64,000 nt of DNA from Leptodactylus fallax (taxonomy: Eukaryota > Chordata > Amphibia > Anura > Leptodactylidae): NCBI GenBank assembly GCA_947044405.1, contig CAMRHE010000156.1, forward strand, positions 477,001 through 541,000. The letters run 5' to 3'. Each line of letters starts with the position of its first letter. Positions within the stretch are counted from its first letter, which is position 1. A program made the translations under genes and the position numbers. The notes below the pieces were generated by a model that had not been told where the DNA came from, searched no databases, and worked only from the letters and a program-made list of their open reading frames with translations. Below, piece after piece: positions 22,778-34,871 of this stretch.

Positions 22778-23559
22778 AACTGTCCCTAACTGACCCTGAC
22801 TTCACATTTGGGTGGTCCAGGTGGACCGCTTACAGTCCGTAGAAGCGCGCGGTGGGGCCCAAAGTCGTTCCTTTCTTTTATAGTGAAGCGTCCTCTCCTC
22901 ACGGTTATCAGGATCTCGGGAGAAATGAAGTTCCCTTTAGCAGACAGGGAAACCAAATGAATGCAATGTAATCCAACAGCAGATTCCACTCAGCACACTG
23001 ACAGTCCTGCCGAATCCATACACTGAGCTGGGATGTGAGCCGGGATTTAGCAGTTACTGTCCAGTACGTCAATAGCGCTGCGAGTCTCTATCTGTGGTAC
23101 CCATATACACAGTCACAATGTCAGTCTCACTGATCAGCCACTGAGCACAGTTCCTTTCACGTGGACTCACTAGTCCTGTTGTCTCTTTACACTCTGTCTC
23201 TGGACCAAGATACAGCTTAGCTGTACAGAAAAATCTCCACACCAGTTCAATACAGCACAGGCACCTGTTTTCTCTCTTGCCAAGATGGCTGCTGCTCTCT
23301 GTCTCGTCACTTCCTTCTTCTCTGCTCATACTCTGTCTGCAGAACAGGCAGGCTGACATAAAATGGGGGGTGTCACTGCAGCATCATGTCACAATTACAA
23401 TGGCTGCTGTCTTAAAGGAACAGAATCACAGAAATACATTCAGCATTAACAGTTTATACAGACAAATGAAGCTTAGGACAACATTGGCTGTCTCTTACAC
23501 TATGATGCAGTGAGATGGATCTCAGATCTATTTGCATACCCACCATTTACAGCAACTGA

Positions 23560-23852
23560 ATGCTGAAAACAAATTGCACAAGCTTTTTATATACTATATT
23601 ACATCAGTACTGTAAAGTCCATCTACCAATGTCGATTGGCTTAGAGGCAGTCAGATGTTACTACCACCTCATTGCACATGTGTCAGCTCTGTATTTGCTG
23701 GTCAAACACGCGGTGGCAACCATTTTCTCATAGCACAGACATTTTTGTTCTTCCAAAATGAATCACCATTTGTTCGGTTTCGTTAAAAACAGAACATTTT
23801 TGAATATTTGTGATGAACCCGGATCGTTACAAACTGATTTGCCTGTCTTTAC
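23560..23852 (-). mobile_element. hAT-type MITE fragment
   Basis: Its right portion (AACAGAACATTTTTGAATATT, then GATCGTTACAAACTGATT) matches the reverse complement of the hAT MITE starting at 38568. The inner part (CCATCTACCAATGTCGATTG) also matches. The outermost bases are degraded. Confidence 0.6.
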
Positions 23853-23855
23853 TAG

Positions 23856-23967
23856 GAAATGGGATTTGTTTTACTGAAGATGAAGAAGACATGGTTGACA
23901 GTGCAGAATGGCAGCGTGTTAAATTAAGTTTTACAAAAGCAGATGAGGAGCACACAGAACTGTGTCT
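23856..23967 (+). other. Exon-like open segment (112 bp)
   Basis: Preceded by a pyrimidine-rich acceptor-like TTGCCTGTCTTTACTAG and followed by a GTGAGT donor-like site. One frame is open throughout and reads NGICFTEDEEDMVDS then WQRVKLSFTKADEEHTELC, an acidic, plausible protein. I do not recognise it. A diverged copy of about the first 80 bp at 38473-38560 carries a stop. So it is either a host exon with a duplicated fragment or part of an uncatalogued repeat. Confidence 0.35.
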
Positions 23968-26428
23968 GTGAGTGCTTTCAAAAACTTCATCTTTATTCTC
24001 AGAAAGTACAACAAGCCTGCAGCTGGATGGTGTGAGGGTAGCACAAGTGTTTCCTCCTCATCTTCCTTTAACCTGGCCTCTGCCCTGTTTTTTCAGTCAT
24101 TTTAATTCACTGCATATATATATATTAGCTATTTACTTTGGAATGTTTTAATTTTATTACTATGAAACTTAGTTTTTGTTTTTTGTTTGTTATTGCAGCC
24201 CTTTAGGTAAAAATGTGGTTCACAGTTCAGGAAGGAGCTAGGTGACATGTATAATATAAAATCTCTGGCTATGTATTCCTGAGGAAGGGATTGTAATTGT
24301 TAGTCCCCTAAAATGAATGTTGTTTTATTAATAATAAATATCTTAGACGTTTGCCATGATTTATGCATATCCTAGATTTAACAATCCAACTAACAGTTCC
24401 CTACCTCCTATAGAATGTAACTCATGAACATTCTATTAATATGCTGTTATCTTATTTCCAAATAAATGACAATCATTTTTGGTAATTTTCTGTCGATTTT
24501 TATGGTACTCTAATGTTTATGAGATGAGAGCCTTCTAACTGTCCAGATATTTCAGGGGAAAAGAGAGATTGGCCTTGATGGATTTCAATGCATTCTTTCT
24601 CCATTTAAATAAACATGCATGTTTGGTCAAGCATGCATGCTTATGGTCCAGTGACAGAATTATCTCATTTGTACTATATTGCCAGCTTTAGGCATTTGGT
24701 TCCGTTCAATTGTTAACCAGCTACCTACATTCATGGAAAATATTCTTACTGCAGTCTACAATTGCAGTCTGTTTATGTGAAAGCATTAGAAATAATTATT
24801 ATAACTTCAGCAAGGCAAAATTAAACAATTATTTGTTTGAATACAGCAAAGAATGGAACAGTTGTTTACAGTTTTGCATGAAATTTCTGGAAACCAAGTG
24901 GTTAAATTTTTGCTAGCCCCTTCAAATTTTGTCTATTGGCAGAAGCTGTCTCTTCTTTTACATTTAAATACAGCTCTTGAGTTTGGAAGATAACTGCTAT
25001 AAATAACCTCACTAAGTTCTAGGCTCACATATTTTTCAATGTCAAAAGATCAGAATGTAAGAAAGCCTTTCCAGGAGAAAAGAATAATGAGAGAAGCAAC
25101 AGCTAAACCAAATATAAATTGGTGTCATTCCAGTGCAGAGTATATAGCTGTTGTGGTAACATTGAGGCAATTAAGAGTTAACAAAATAATTGTATCTGTT
25201 ATATTTTAGGTAGGATGATCTAGAGCAATTATTTCATTTTGGCTTCTGGTTGAAGGCACAAGTGTGGCAGTTTGTTGCTTGACTGGAGACTTCTGATCAT
25301 TGATTTACTTGTTCATCTTCACTGAGCAGCTTTATAAGAAGTGATCTAATGCACACAGTTTCTAAAAGGTTGTTTCTCTGCTGACAGAGGGCCAGTTCAG
25401 CTGTAAAGTGTAAAGTATTTTCTGTGACTGCCCAAAAGTCTCGAGAGACCTTCACAAAATATTGACCTGAACTTTATTTAAAACGATATCTTCTTCAATG
25501 GACCCTAACTGGGTGCAGCTCCATGCTATTAAACAGTGTTTTATAAAAGCATTCATACACTATACAACATATTGTCTGTGTGTTGTATTAATACATAAAC
25601 ATTACATAAATACTTATAGCTAGAAATAATAATAATTATTATTATTGTTATTATAAGTTAAAATAGAAATTAACTATGTACAACAGCAAACTGAGTGGCC
25701 ATGAGCCCACATAATGGATTCTAGGCACTGTGTGCCATGCTGTTATGCCCTATGAGGTACTCTATTTTCCCCTAAAAGCAATTATTCTAAGGTAGGATAT
25801 TGGTGTAGTAGAGAATATGATGGAATATGCAATACCTCTGAGTGCCTTGGGTAGCATGGGCCCCCTGAAAACTATAACACTGTTCTATAATATGGCCACG
25901 TATATGAGGCATGACAGTTTCAACATAAAAGTTGCTTATTTTTCTCAAAATGGGATTAGAGGCATAGAAAAAAAAACACACAATTTATAACAAAATGCAA
26001 TGTAACCTAAGATATAACAATAAAATCAGACCACTTCCCCCACATATTATTTGCTTCATCACTTCTCCATTTTCTGTACCCTTTGTTCAGAAAGGGATGT
26101 ACATGTAAGAGATTGATTTCTATGGAGTGATAGATCACCTGTGCACACTCTTTAAATCATTTTAGTTTATAAAAGAACAAAAGTACAGTTATAGCTACAG
26201 CCCAGAACACAATGAATCTGACATTTCAGCCCAAACAATAGGAGGCTTAGCAAGAAATCTGAGAGAGAATATCTAAAGGTACTCTATAAATATATATAGG
26301 AACAATTGAATAGCACTTCATACCTAAGGGCAATGTCATAATGAACTGTAATCTGTTATTGAAGTTCATGCTCTTGTGCAATCATGACATCAATTAAGAC
26401 AAAACTAAGGTTGTTCAGGACATTAAAG
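23968..26428. other. AT-rich non-coding DNA
   Basis: About 2.5 kb with no supported gene, repeat family or RNA gene. Looks like intergenic or intronic sequence. It is the longest stretch in the window not visibly made of transposons. Confidence 0.6.
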
Positions 26429-26509
26429 GGAACCTGTCCTCTGTTTTATTCTACCCTAACTTTAGCATGTAACTAATCTTAATACTAATCCCTTAGTTGG
26501 AAACAAACA
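26429..26509. repeat. End of a TTAA-type MITE
   Basis: Begins TTAAAGGGAACCTGTCC, the common form of an amphibian TTAA-inserting element end (compare 45850-46221). No opposite end found. Confidence 0.4.
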
Positions 26510-28323
26510 AAAATGTAAAAAAGGTAGAAACATAAATAAATAAATATATAAAGCCCCAAAAATGTCCCTTTCTTATGTAAAATGAATTATTGTGTAAAAA
26601 AAGATAAAAACATATAAATACATATTTGCTTTTGCCGTGTTCATAACAACCTATACAATAAAACTAAAAAATTTATCTAACCTGCACAGTGCACACCGTT
26701 AAAAGAAACAACAAAAAAAACCTCATTGTGAAAAAAAAAGCTGGCAGCAGAAAACTATTCCAGAAAAATCTGCCCTCCAAAGCCAAAATAACACTCTTTA
26801 TGGTCTAAGCGCTGCCATGCACCTATACAGCAGTTTAGGACCACATACGGGTTATTGTCGTGTTTAGGAGAAATTATATAACAAACTGTGGTGTTCATAT
26901 TATACTTAAATCCTTGTGAAAATGAATAGTTTGGGAATGAAGTGATTTTTTATTTTATTTATTTATTTATTTTATTTATCATCAAAACTTTATTTTTTAT
27001 TCGGATGTGGGGTCAAAATGCTCACTATATGCCTTGATAAATTCCTTAAGGGGTGTAGTTTCCAAAATGGGGTCACTTACACTGTACTAGTACTTTAGGG
27101 GCTCTGCAAATAAAAAAGGCTATCCGAAATCTATTCCAGCAAAATCTACCCTCCAAAAGCCAAATAGCACTTTTTCGTTTCATTGGCCCACCATGTACAC
27201 AGATAACAGTTTACAACCACATTTTTGGTGTTGCCTTGTTCAGGAGAAATTGTGTAACAAATTGTGCACCCATGTTCTCCTTTATCCTCTTGTGAAAATG
27301 AATAGTTTGGGTCTAAAGTGACACTTTGTTGAAAAATATGTAATTTTTCATTTTTATGTCCCAATGTTTATAAAATATGTGAAACAGCTGTGAGTTCTAA
27401 ATGCTAACTATACCAGTTGATAAAATTTCTTGATCTCACTTTTAGGGGTTTCCATTGCACTGAAACTTTAAAGGCTCTGCAAATGAGACAAGGCATTAGA
27501 AAACTATTCCAGCAAGATCTGCTCTTTAAATCCCATTGGTGCCTCTTCCCATTGGGACGCTGCCTTGTGCACAAACAGCAGTTTATGTCCACCTGTGGGG
27601 TATTTCCGTGCTCAGGAGAAATTGCACAACCAAGTGTGAGATGCATGTTCTCCTTTAACTCCTTGTGAATGTGTAAATTTTAGGGTTAAATGAATGTATT
27701 ATTGAAAAAAAAATTAAATATCTAAATTTCACCTCCATATTGTTTTAAATTCCCTAAAAAAGGTAAAGCATTAACAAACTTCCAAAATGATGTTTTTAAT
27801 TATTTGAGGGGTGCAGTTTGGAAAAAGGGTTATTTTATGGAGCTGCTAATATAGGCCTTTAAAATCCCTTTTAGAATTGAAGTAGTCCCTAAAAAAACAG
27901 GTTTGGGATATTTTCTTGTAAATTTGTTAAATCGCAGTTACACTTGTAAGCTTTCTAACATCCAAAATAAATTGAAGGACAATTAAAATATGATGCCAAC
28001 CTAAAGCAGATCTATGGTAGACAATATTTATTAATGAATTTGGGTGATATGACTAACTGTCTGTAAAGCAGAGCATTTCACATTTTGAAAATTGCAAATT
28101 CTTCCATATTTTCATCAAATTTCCTATTATTACATAAATAAATGTAAAAAAAATATTGACCAAAGTTTTCCTCTAACATGAAGTACCATGTGTCATGAAA
28201 AAACTATCTCAAAATCACTTGGGTAAGTTAAAGCATCCCAAGTATTATTACATTAAGTGACAAGTCATTTTTCGAAAATAAGGCCTGGTCTTTAAGGTGT
28301 TTTCATGCCATGACCTTAAAGGG
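26510..28323 (+). mobile_element. Shortened copy of the TTAA-flanked palindromic element
   Basis: Matches pieces of 59080-63602 in order, with large internal deletions. It ends at 28323 with CCTTAAAGGG followed by TTAA (28324-28327), as does the full element. It contains the recurring phrase ACTATTCCAGCAAAATCT and a TTTA microsatellite (26944-26990). Confidence 0.75.
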
Positions 28324-28327
28324 TTAA

Positions 28328-28544
28328 ACAAGTTGAGGTTGAATAAAGGCCTATTTTGTATCCTTTGAGGGGGTGAGATAGACCTCTGGCATACTTTCAA
28401 CCTCATCTGAAGGAAACGTGCAGAGGGTGGGAACTTATTCGAACACTCAAAGGAATGCAAAATAGCAGTGTACTTCACATCTGAATCATCAAATTCCCAT
28501 TTAGTCAGGGGTGCATGAGAATGAGCCTCCTCCACCATCTCCAA
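28328..28544 (-). other. Unidentified coding-like fragment
   Basis: The minus strand is open over about 72 codons before it enters the transposon, with text such as KWEFDDSDVKYTAILHSFE and NKFPPSARFLQMRLK. It looks like real protein, possibly from an old retroelement, but I cannot assign it. No homologue elsewhere in the window. Confidence 0.3.
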
Positions 28545-30019
28545 GGCCTCAAGGATACATGAGGCTTAACACATATCTTTGACAACAAGTGGCCTCCCTA
28601 TAATTCACCATTTAACCCCTGTTCTGGGATCTGGACTTCACTGCGGAAAGACCAGCACCTACCTTTTGGAAAAGTCCCGATTTTGTGCACAGTTGACCAG
28701 GCAAATCTGGGACCATGGTACAAAGCACAAATTCGTCAGACAGAAGCATTCTGAATACTGTCCAAGGTTAAGGAAGGAAGCATGCATGAGAGGTCAGAGG
28801 GCAGTTGTATAGTGAGCCCAGGCAGAATTCGTGGAGTAGGCAGGATGAAATAATGTCAGGAAACTCAGGTCAAACTCAGTAGACACAGTCAGCATCCAGG
28901 TACACCTTTGCAAAAACTCTAACAGGCAGAAACCTAATGCATTGGTAGCATAGGAAACAATAATTAAGCCAGAAGGAAGACTGTGTGATTTCAGTAACCT
29001 TTGACTAAGTACAGACTTTATTTTCATCCTATGTTTAAGATACAATGAAGCTGTAGTGTAGTCACAGTAACTCCTTCTACAAGCTAGCTAGCTTATAATA
29101 TTAATGACACTCACCATCCTTCATCTACTATCCCCTGTATTCTGCTAAACACTGCCTGAATCATGATAAATGCAGCTGTAAACACAGTCTTTTACTAGTT
29201 CCCTTTATAGACTCATAGAAAGATTGCAATTCTTTATTTAGTTAAGATAATAAAGTTACCTCTCTTTCACTTCCTGCAGCTGACATCAGCAGGCAGGACT
29301 GCCATGAGTTAAAGGGGTTTTCAAGGTTTATGATATTGATGACTGATACTAAAGATAGGTTGTCAAGTGTCAGAGTAGTGTAAGTCTGACACCTTGCACC
29401 CTTGCCAATTAGTTGAGTATAGAGTCAGCAGAGATCATTCAAGTAACTTTTCCTATTCACAGGCTAGTTGCATCATGTCCATTGGTCACATGGCCTGTTT
29501 GGAGCCTTAAAATGAAAGGGAATGAGGAGTAATACTAAGTTCAACCTCAATACAATCTACGTTGCTATGTTTGATAAGCAGTGAATAAGCCACAGCACTG
29601 GTCCAAATGCTGCCATATGGTTGAGGATGGTGGATATTGGATCCCACCAATCAGACCACCGGAAAATGGTGGCCAGGGCATGTGCATGCACAGTCAGCTC
29701 TGCCCCGGCTGCCATTTTCCGGTGGTCTGTTACAGCACTGCGTCCAATGCCTGCGAAAGGCAGAAGATATAAAGAACAGGAAGAGGGGAGTGAACACAAT
29801 GCACTAAGGGGCGGTGGAAAGCTATGATGCAGGGGGTGCTCGCAGCACAGGAGGAATGCCCAAGGTGCTCCATGAAGGTAATTAGTATAACTGAAGAAAC
29901 AAATTTTATCAGAAACGGCTGGGAGAAGAAAAGAATGGAAGGTAGGAGTAGAATGGCCTTTTTAAAGGTCATTCCAACGTGACATTAGTTTAAAAGTGTT
30001 TTTTTCATGATAGACTCCC
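28545..30019. other. Non-coding DNA with an inverted repeat
   Basis: No supported gene. GTTAAAGGGGTTTTCAAGG at 29310 resembles the MITE end just after 63602. A perfect 18-bp inverted repeat lies at 29652-29729. Confidence 0.45.
29652..29729. repeat. Perfect 18-bp inverted repeat, 42-nt loop
   Basis: Arms CAGACCACCGGAAAATGG (29652-29669) and CCATTTTCCGGTGGTCTG (29712-29729). Probably the core of a foldback or MITE; the ends were not defined. Confidence 0.85.
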
Positions 30020-30540
30020 TTTAAAGGCAATTAGAACCCCTCTAGACTTGGAGAAGTGGTGAGACTGGTAAATAACTGGGAAGGCAGAGTGACAGATACT
30101 AGGAGCATCTTTTCTCAGGATATGTGTTTCCTGGGCACAAAGTACATCACAGGAAAGGGACTTCACTTCAGTCCAAAGAAACAATCTCTTACTGGGGCAA
30201 TTCAGCCCTCTAACATTGATAAAAGCAAATTTGACTGTCATAAGGGTAGGAATGGGGTGAGCGAAGAGTCTCTGAACAAGCAATTAAAGAGAAAAGCAAA
30301 CCTGCACTGCTCACGAATACAAATCGGGTCACTATGGTCACAGTGGTCAAAATGTGTACAAGACAGAACATGCGGGGGAAGATAAAGGTAAGACATACAG
30401 AACAAAAAAGGGCAAACTGAGCAGCTATCCAGCGGCACAGAGGAACCATTGATTTAGAATGGTGGAATAAACAGTCAGTCTTGACAACATGTAGGTCATC
30501 ATCTCAGGAAATGAGCAGGCAACCTGGAAAACCCCATCGA
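30020..30540 (-). pseudogene. L1-type LINE ORF2 5' end (endonuclease), fragment
   Basis: The minus-strand frame to 30005 reads FAFINVRGLNCPSKR and later LCAQETHI, the Asn and Glu motifs that open an L1 endonuclease. The rest of ORF2 is absent. The upstream part (to about 30540) looks like the ORF1-ORF2 spacer. Confidence 0.72.
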
Positions 30541-31148
30541 TACTTAATCTGATTATCTCGCAGGATTGTCGTGATTGTAGCCAGTTGTCTACATTGTTGG
30601 AGCAGCTAACAAATCAGCATACACAGAGACATTTTTATAATTTTCAGGGAGTAAGTCCTTTTTCCTAGTGGATTGCATAAGGAGGTCCTTCATGCAGAAG
30701 CGTAGCTAGGGGTTCTGCAGGGGGGGGGCGACCATGTCCAAGTGGGCCCCCAACTTAGGTATACCAATATTATCACTATACGGTGACCGTATAATGGTAT
30801 ATATCGGCTCTACACAGGACTCTGCAGACGATTTAGGTGAATACAGGGCAGTAACATTTAGTGACTTACAGGTGACGTCTGCCTAATTCTTCATATTCCC
30901 AGTCTCTTCTATCTGGACCACCATGACCATTTCTTCCAGTCTCGGTAAAGTTTGCAGCACAGACATCTTTGGCTGCACACCCATCCTGCTGCTACCCCCA
31001 ATTATAAAATATATAATATAACCCCCCATAATGAATAATACCCTCAAGTACATCTTTAAATTGATAACTTCCCTGTGTAACCCCTTTAAATAGTGCCCCT
31101 TATTAATAATGCCCTAGTATCAACTGTTTGAATGAACCAAAGTACCTG
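30541..31148. other. Non-coding repeat-like DNA
   Basis: No gene. GAAGCGTAGCTAGGGG at 30698 begins a segment that looks like an amphibian dispersed repeat. It leads into the repeat copy at 31149 that was hit by Tc1. Confidence 0.4.
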
Positions 31149-31240
31149 TGTAAGCGCCGTGACCCCTTCTCTGTTTATATAGTGTGTTCATTTCATAGCG
31201 GTCATGTAATGTAACTACAACCTCATTCTATACACATCTA

Positions 31241-32146
<906 letters not shown>

Positions 32147-32317
32147 TATGTGACAAGGCTGTAATTACATCACACGGTCACTATAAACAGACAGCGTGAA
32201 ATATAAACAGGTATCATAGCCTCTTCATACAACTGATCAGTGGTGAATCACTTATCTGTTATAGATGATCTATTCTGAGGAGAGGTCATCAATAAAAATG
32301 AGCTGGAAAACTCCTCA

Positions 32318-32812
32318 AGGCTAAGGCCTCATGTGGCGTCCCACAGCAAAAAAGCGCTGTGTGAAAAACCGCTCCGGCGATGCATCGCGATTCTTCCCCC
32401 AGCGCTTTGCACAGAAAGTTCGCAGAAGTTTCGTCTGCGGACTTTCTGCTTCAATTATATCTATAGGGAAACCGCCAGCATTTCCGTAGGTATGCTGCAA
32501 TTTCCAAAATCGTGTGTCCACTGTGTGTATTTTACCGCAAAGTGGGGATGGGGCCCCACGTGCCAAAAATCCCATCCACGGAAAAATATGCACAGGGAAC
32601 ATGCTGCAATTTCCAAAACCGTTGCAGCATGTCAATTATATCTACAGAAACACTGGCAGTTTCCCTATAGGTATAAAGGAAGCAGAAAGTCCGCAGAGGA
32701 AACCTTTGCGCACCTTCTGTGAAAAGCGCTGCAGGAAAAAACACAATTCGTTACTGCCGCAGTTTTTCCTGCAGCGCTTTTTTGCTGTGGTCCACTATGT
32801 GGGGCCTTAGTC
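32318..32812. mobile_element. Inverted-repeat element, unclassified (MITE-like)
   Basis: 495 bp. Left end CTAAGGCCTCATGTGG then CCACAGCAAAAAAGCGCTG. The right end is its mirror (CAGCGCTTTTTTGCTGTGG then GGGGCCTTAG). It is missing from the related locus at 58510-58550. Target duplication unclear. A hAT-like origin is possible. Confidence 0.7.
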
Positions 32813-33160
32813 TTAATAAAGCTCATGTGCCACCTTAATTAAATTAATCGCCCCCTCATATTATGCTCCTGATTACCCCTGACATGAATACTGCACCCCC
32901 AATGACCCCTTATATCAATGACCACCCCTTTATGTTCATAATACCTCCTAATATAAATAATGCCCCCTAATGGCCCCTTATATAAATAACCTCCCCCCTT
33001 GTATTCATAATGTCGCTTAATAACCTTTATATAAATGACCCCACCTTATGTTCATAATACCCCCTCCAATATAGTTATAATTCCCCCTCCTAACAACCCT
33101 TTAACCTATTAAAATACCCACATCTAAGCTTAAAAAAAAATAAGTTCTACTCACCTACAT
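32813..33160. repeat. Degenerate short tandem repeat
   Basis: Imperfect units around CCCCTTATATAAATGACC and TTCATAATACC. A similar texture occurs at 30990-31110. No gene. Confidence 0.5.
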
Positions 33161-33494
33161 GCGATCCTGATGAATGGAGCTGCCGCCTCCTCCCTGTCCA
33201 TGTGCAGAACGTCTGCGTCTCAGCACAGGAAGCACAGTGTTGTGACGTCATCGTGCCCGCCTGTGCTGAGAAGCAGACGTCTGTCTGTGTTCTCGATGTC
33301 TTGTAAACCGCAGGCCTCATGTGGCTTGCGGTTTACAAGACAGTCAAGTTGCTGAAAGCGTTTAACAAGATCGGTGTCTGCACACACCGATCTAGTTAAA
33401 AGTAAAAGATGTATTAACGGCAGCCTCGGGGTGGGCCCTACAGAGTCAGTTGATGACTGATGATGTGGGGATGTGTGAGCTTCAAAAGCCCCAG
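33161..33494. repeat. Cluster of inverted repeats (foldback-like element)
   Basis: Three stems: GTCTGCGTCTCAGCACAGG with CCTGTGCTGAGAAGCAGAC (33209-33277), GTCTTGTAAACCGCA with TGCGGTTTACAAGAC (33298-33341), and AGATCGGTGT with ACACCGATCT (33368-33393). Confidence 0.75.
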
Positions 33495-33929
33495 GAAACT
33501 TGGTCAAAGTTGAAGGAAAGATGAATGCAGCACGTTATCAGCAAATACTGGAGGCAAATTTGCATTCCTCAGCCAGGAAGCTGCACATGGGATGTACTTG
33601 GATGTTCCAACATGACAACGATCCAAAACACAAAGCCAAGTTGACCTGTCATTGGCTACAGCAGAAGAAAGTGAAGGTTCTGGAGTGGCCATATCAGTCT
33701 CCTGACCTCAATATTATTGAGCCACTCTGGGGAGATCTCAAGCGCACAGTACATACAAGACAGCCCAGGAATTTACAGGAACTGGAGACTTTTTGCCAAG
33801 AAGAATGGGCAGTTTTACCATCTGAGAAAATAAAGAGCCTCATCCACAACTACCACAAAAGACTTCAAGCTGTCATTGAAAAAAAACAAAATATCTGCCA
33901 GGGTATGTAAACTTTTTAGCACAACTGTA
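33495..33929 (+). pseudogene. Tc1 family C remnant with transposase C-terminal part
   Basis: Same family as 18502-19113. Open frame 33500-33910 carries MNAARYQQILEANLHSSARK, HDNDPKHKAK and DLNIIEPLWGDL. The right end is intact (TTTAGCACAACTG then TA). The left part, with DNA-binding domain and terminal repeat, is missing. Confidence 0.85.
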
Positions 33930-33944
33930 AGCTCAATCAATAAT

Positions 33945-34865
33945 TAAGTCTCTAGGTGAAGACTTAGGTAGCATAGCCTTAGTGAATTCCTGGAGGTAAG
34001 GAATGAGGTCTTTCACCGCCACTGTTTCAGGGACGCCTCTAAGCTTAATGTTATTGCGCCTAGAGTGGTCCTCTAAGTCAACAAGTTTCTTTTATATCTG
34101 CGTGGGGGTGACCTCATGTTCATACTGGGCATAGATGAGTTGATTATGAGAGGTAGCAAACTCACCCATTTTGGATTCAACATGGCTCCTAGATCTTTTA
34201 TAGAGAAGTGTATGGGGGCCACTAAATCAGCAAAGCTCAGTTGCAGTGAGCGGTGTAGCATTTAAAGCATGGACTTCTTAGAGGACTCCATTATGGGAGA
34301 ATCAAATGAGGGAAGTGCCTCAAAGATGTTTGGTTGTGAAAATGAATGTGTCATTGCCGCGATCAACTGGCCCACCTGATGGTTGTATATTGGCTCAGGA
34401 GAGAGGCGCTGTCTTTGCTTGAGAGGGCTAATAGGGTCAGGAGATGTTGGAGGCCCAGGCTCCTCAGAAGGAAGCGGGAGACAGCAGGGATGGTGGAGGT
34501 TTGTCAAGATTATCCCCATCAGAGAAGCAATGAGTTTTGGAGTCCAGGTCGGTCAGCGAGAAAGGCGATCAGCTAGATGATGGGACAGAGCTGGAGTGCA
34601 TTACTGTATGGTGATCCGGAACTCCAGACGACTGAGAGCTAGCATTGGAGTGTTGGGAGCCGGTGCCATCTTGGCTTGCTTCAGAGGCGGGTTGAAAGAA
34701 GAAATCCAGCAGTATTGACAGGCCAAGAGTCGTTTTCTGACCATGATCACAGAAGTCTGTAGTTGAAATGGGAGCAGTTCGGGTGTCACAGAGAAGTACA
34801 AAAGGTGTGAAGTCACTTGGGCGAGGAAGAGCTAAGTTAGCCTTCAGCCATACAGCTCGGTAGTC
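33945..34865 (-). pseudogene. L1-type LINE ORF1 fragment
   Basis: On the minus strand LVDLEDHSRRNNIKLRGVPE (near 34030-34090) is the hallmark of L1 ORF1 at the start of its RNA-recognition domain. Upstream, to about 34860, lie the coiled coil and N-terminus in several frames with stops. It abuts the Tc1 remnant at 33929 and a TTAA element at 34872. Confidence 0.78.
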
Positions 34866-34871
34866 AGACCG

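Larger units (their letters stand above)
19236..23499 (-). mobile_element. Solo LTR of about 980 bp split by a LINE
   Basis: Left part 19236-19483 begins TGTGAACCGAG. Right part 22778-23499 ends GGCTGTCTCTTACA. Both are flanked by CTAT (19232-19235, 23500-23503), consistent with a 4-bp target duplication. The two parts only join if the LINE is removed. Family unknown (Gypsy or endogenous retrovirus type); the strand is a guess. Confidence 0.5.
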
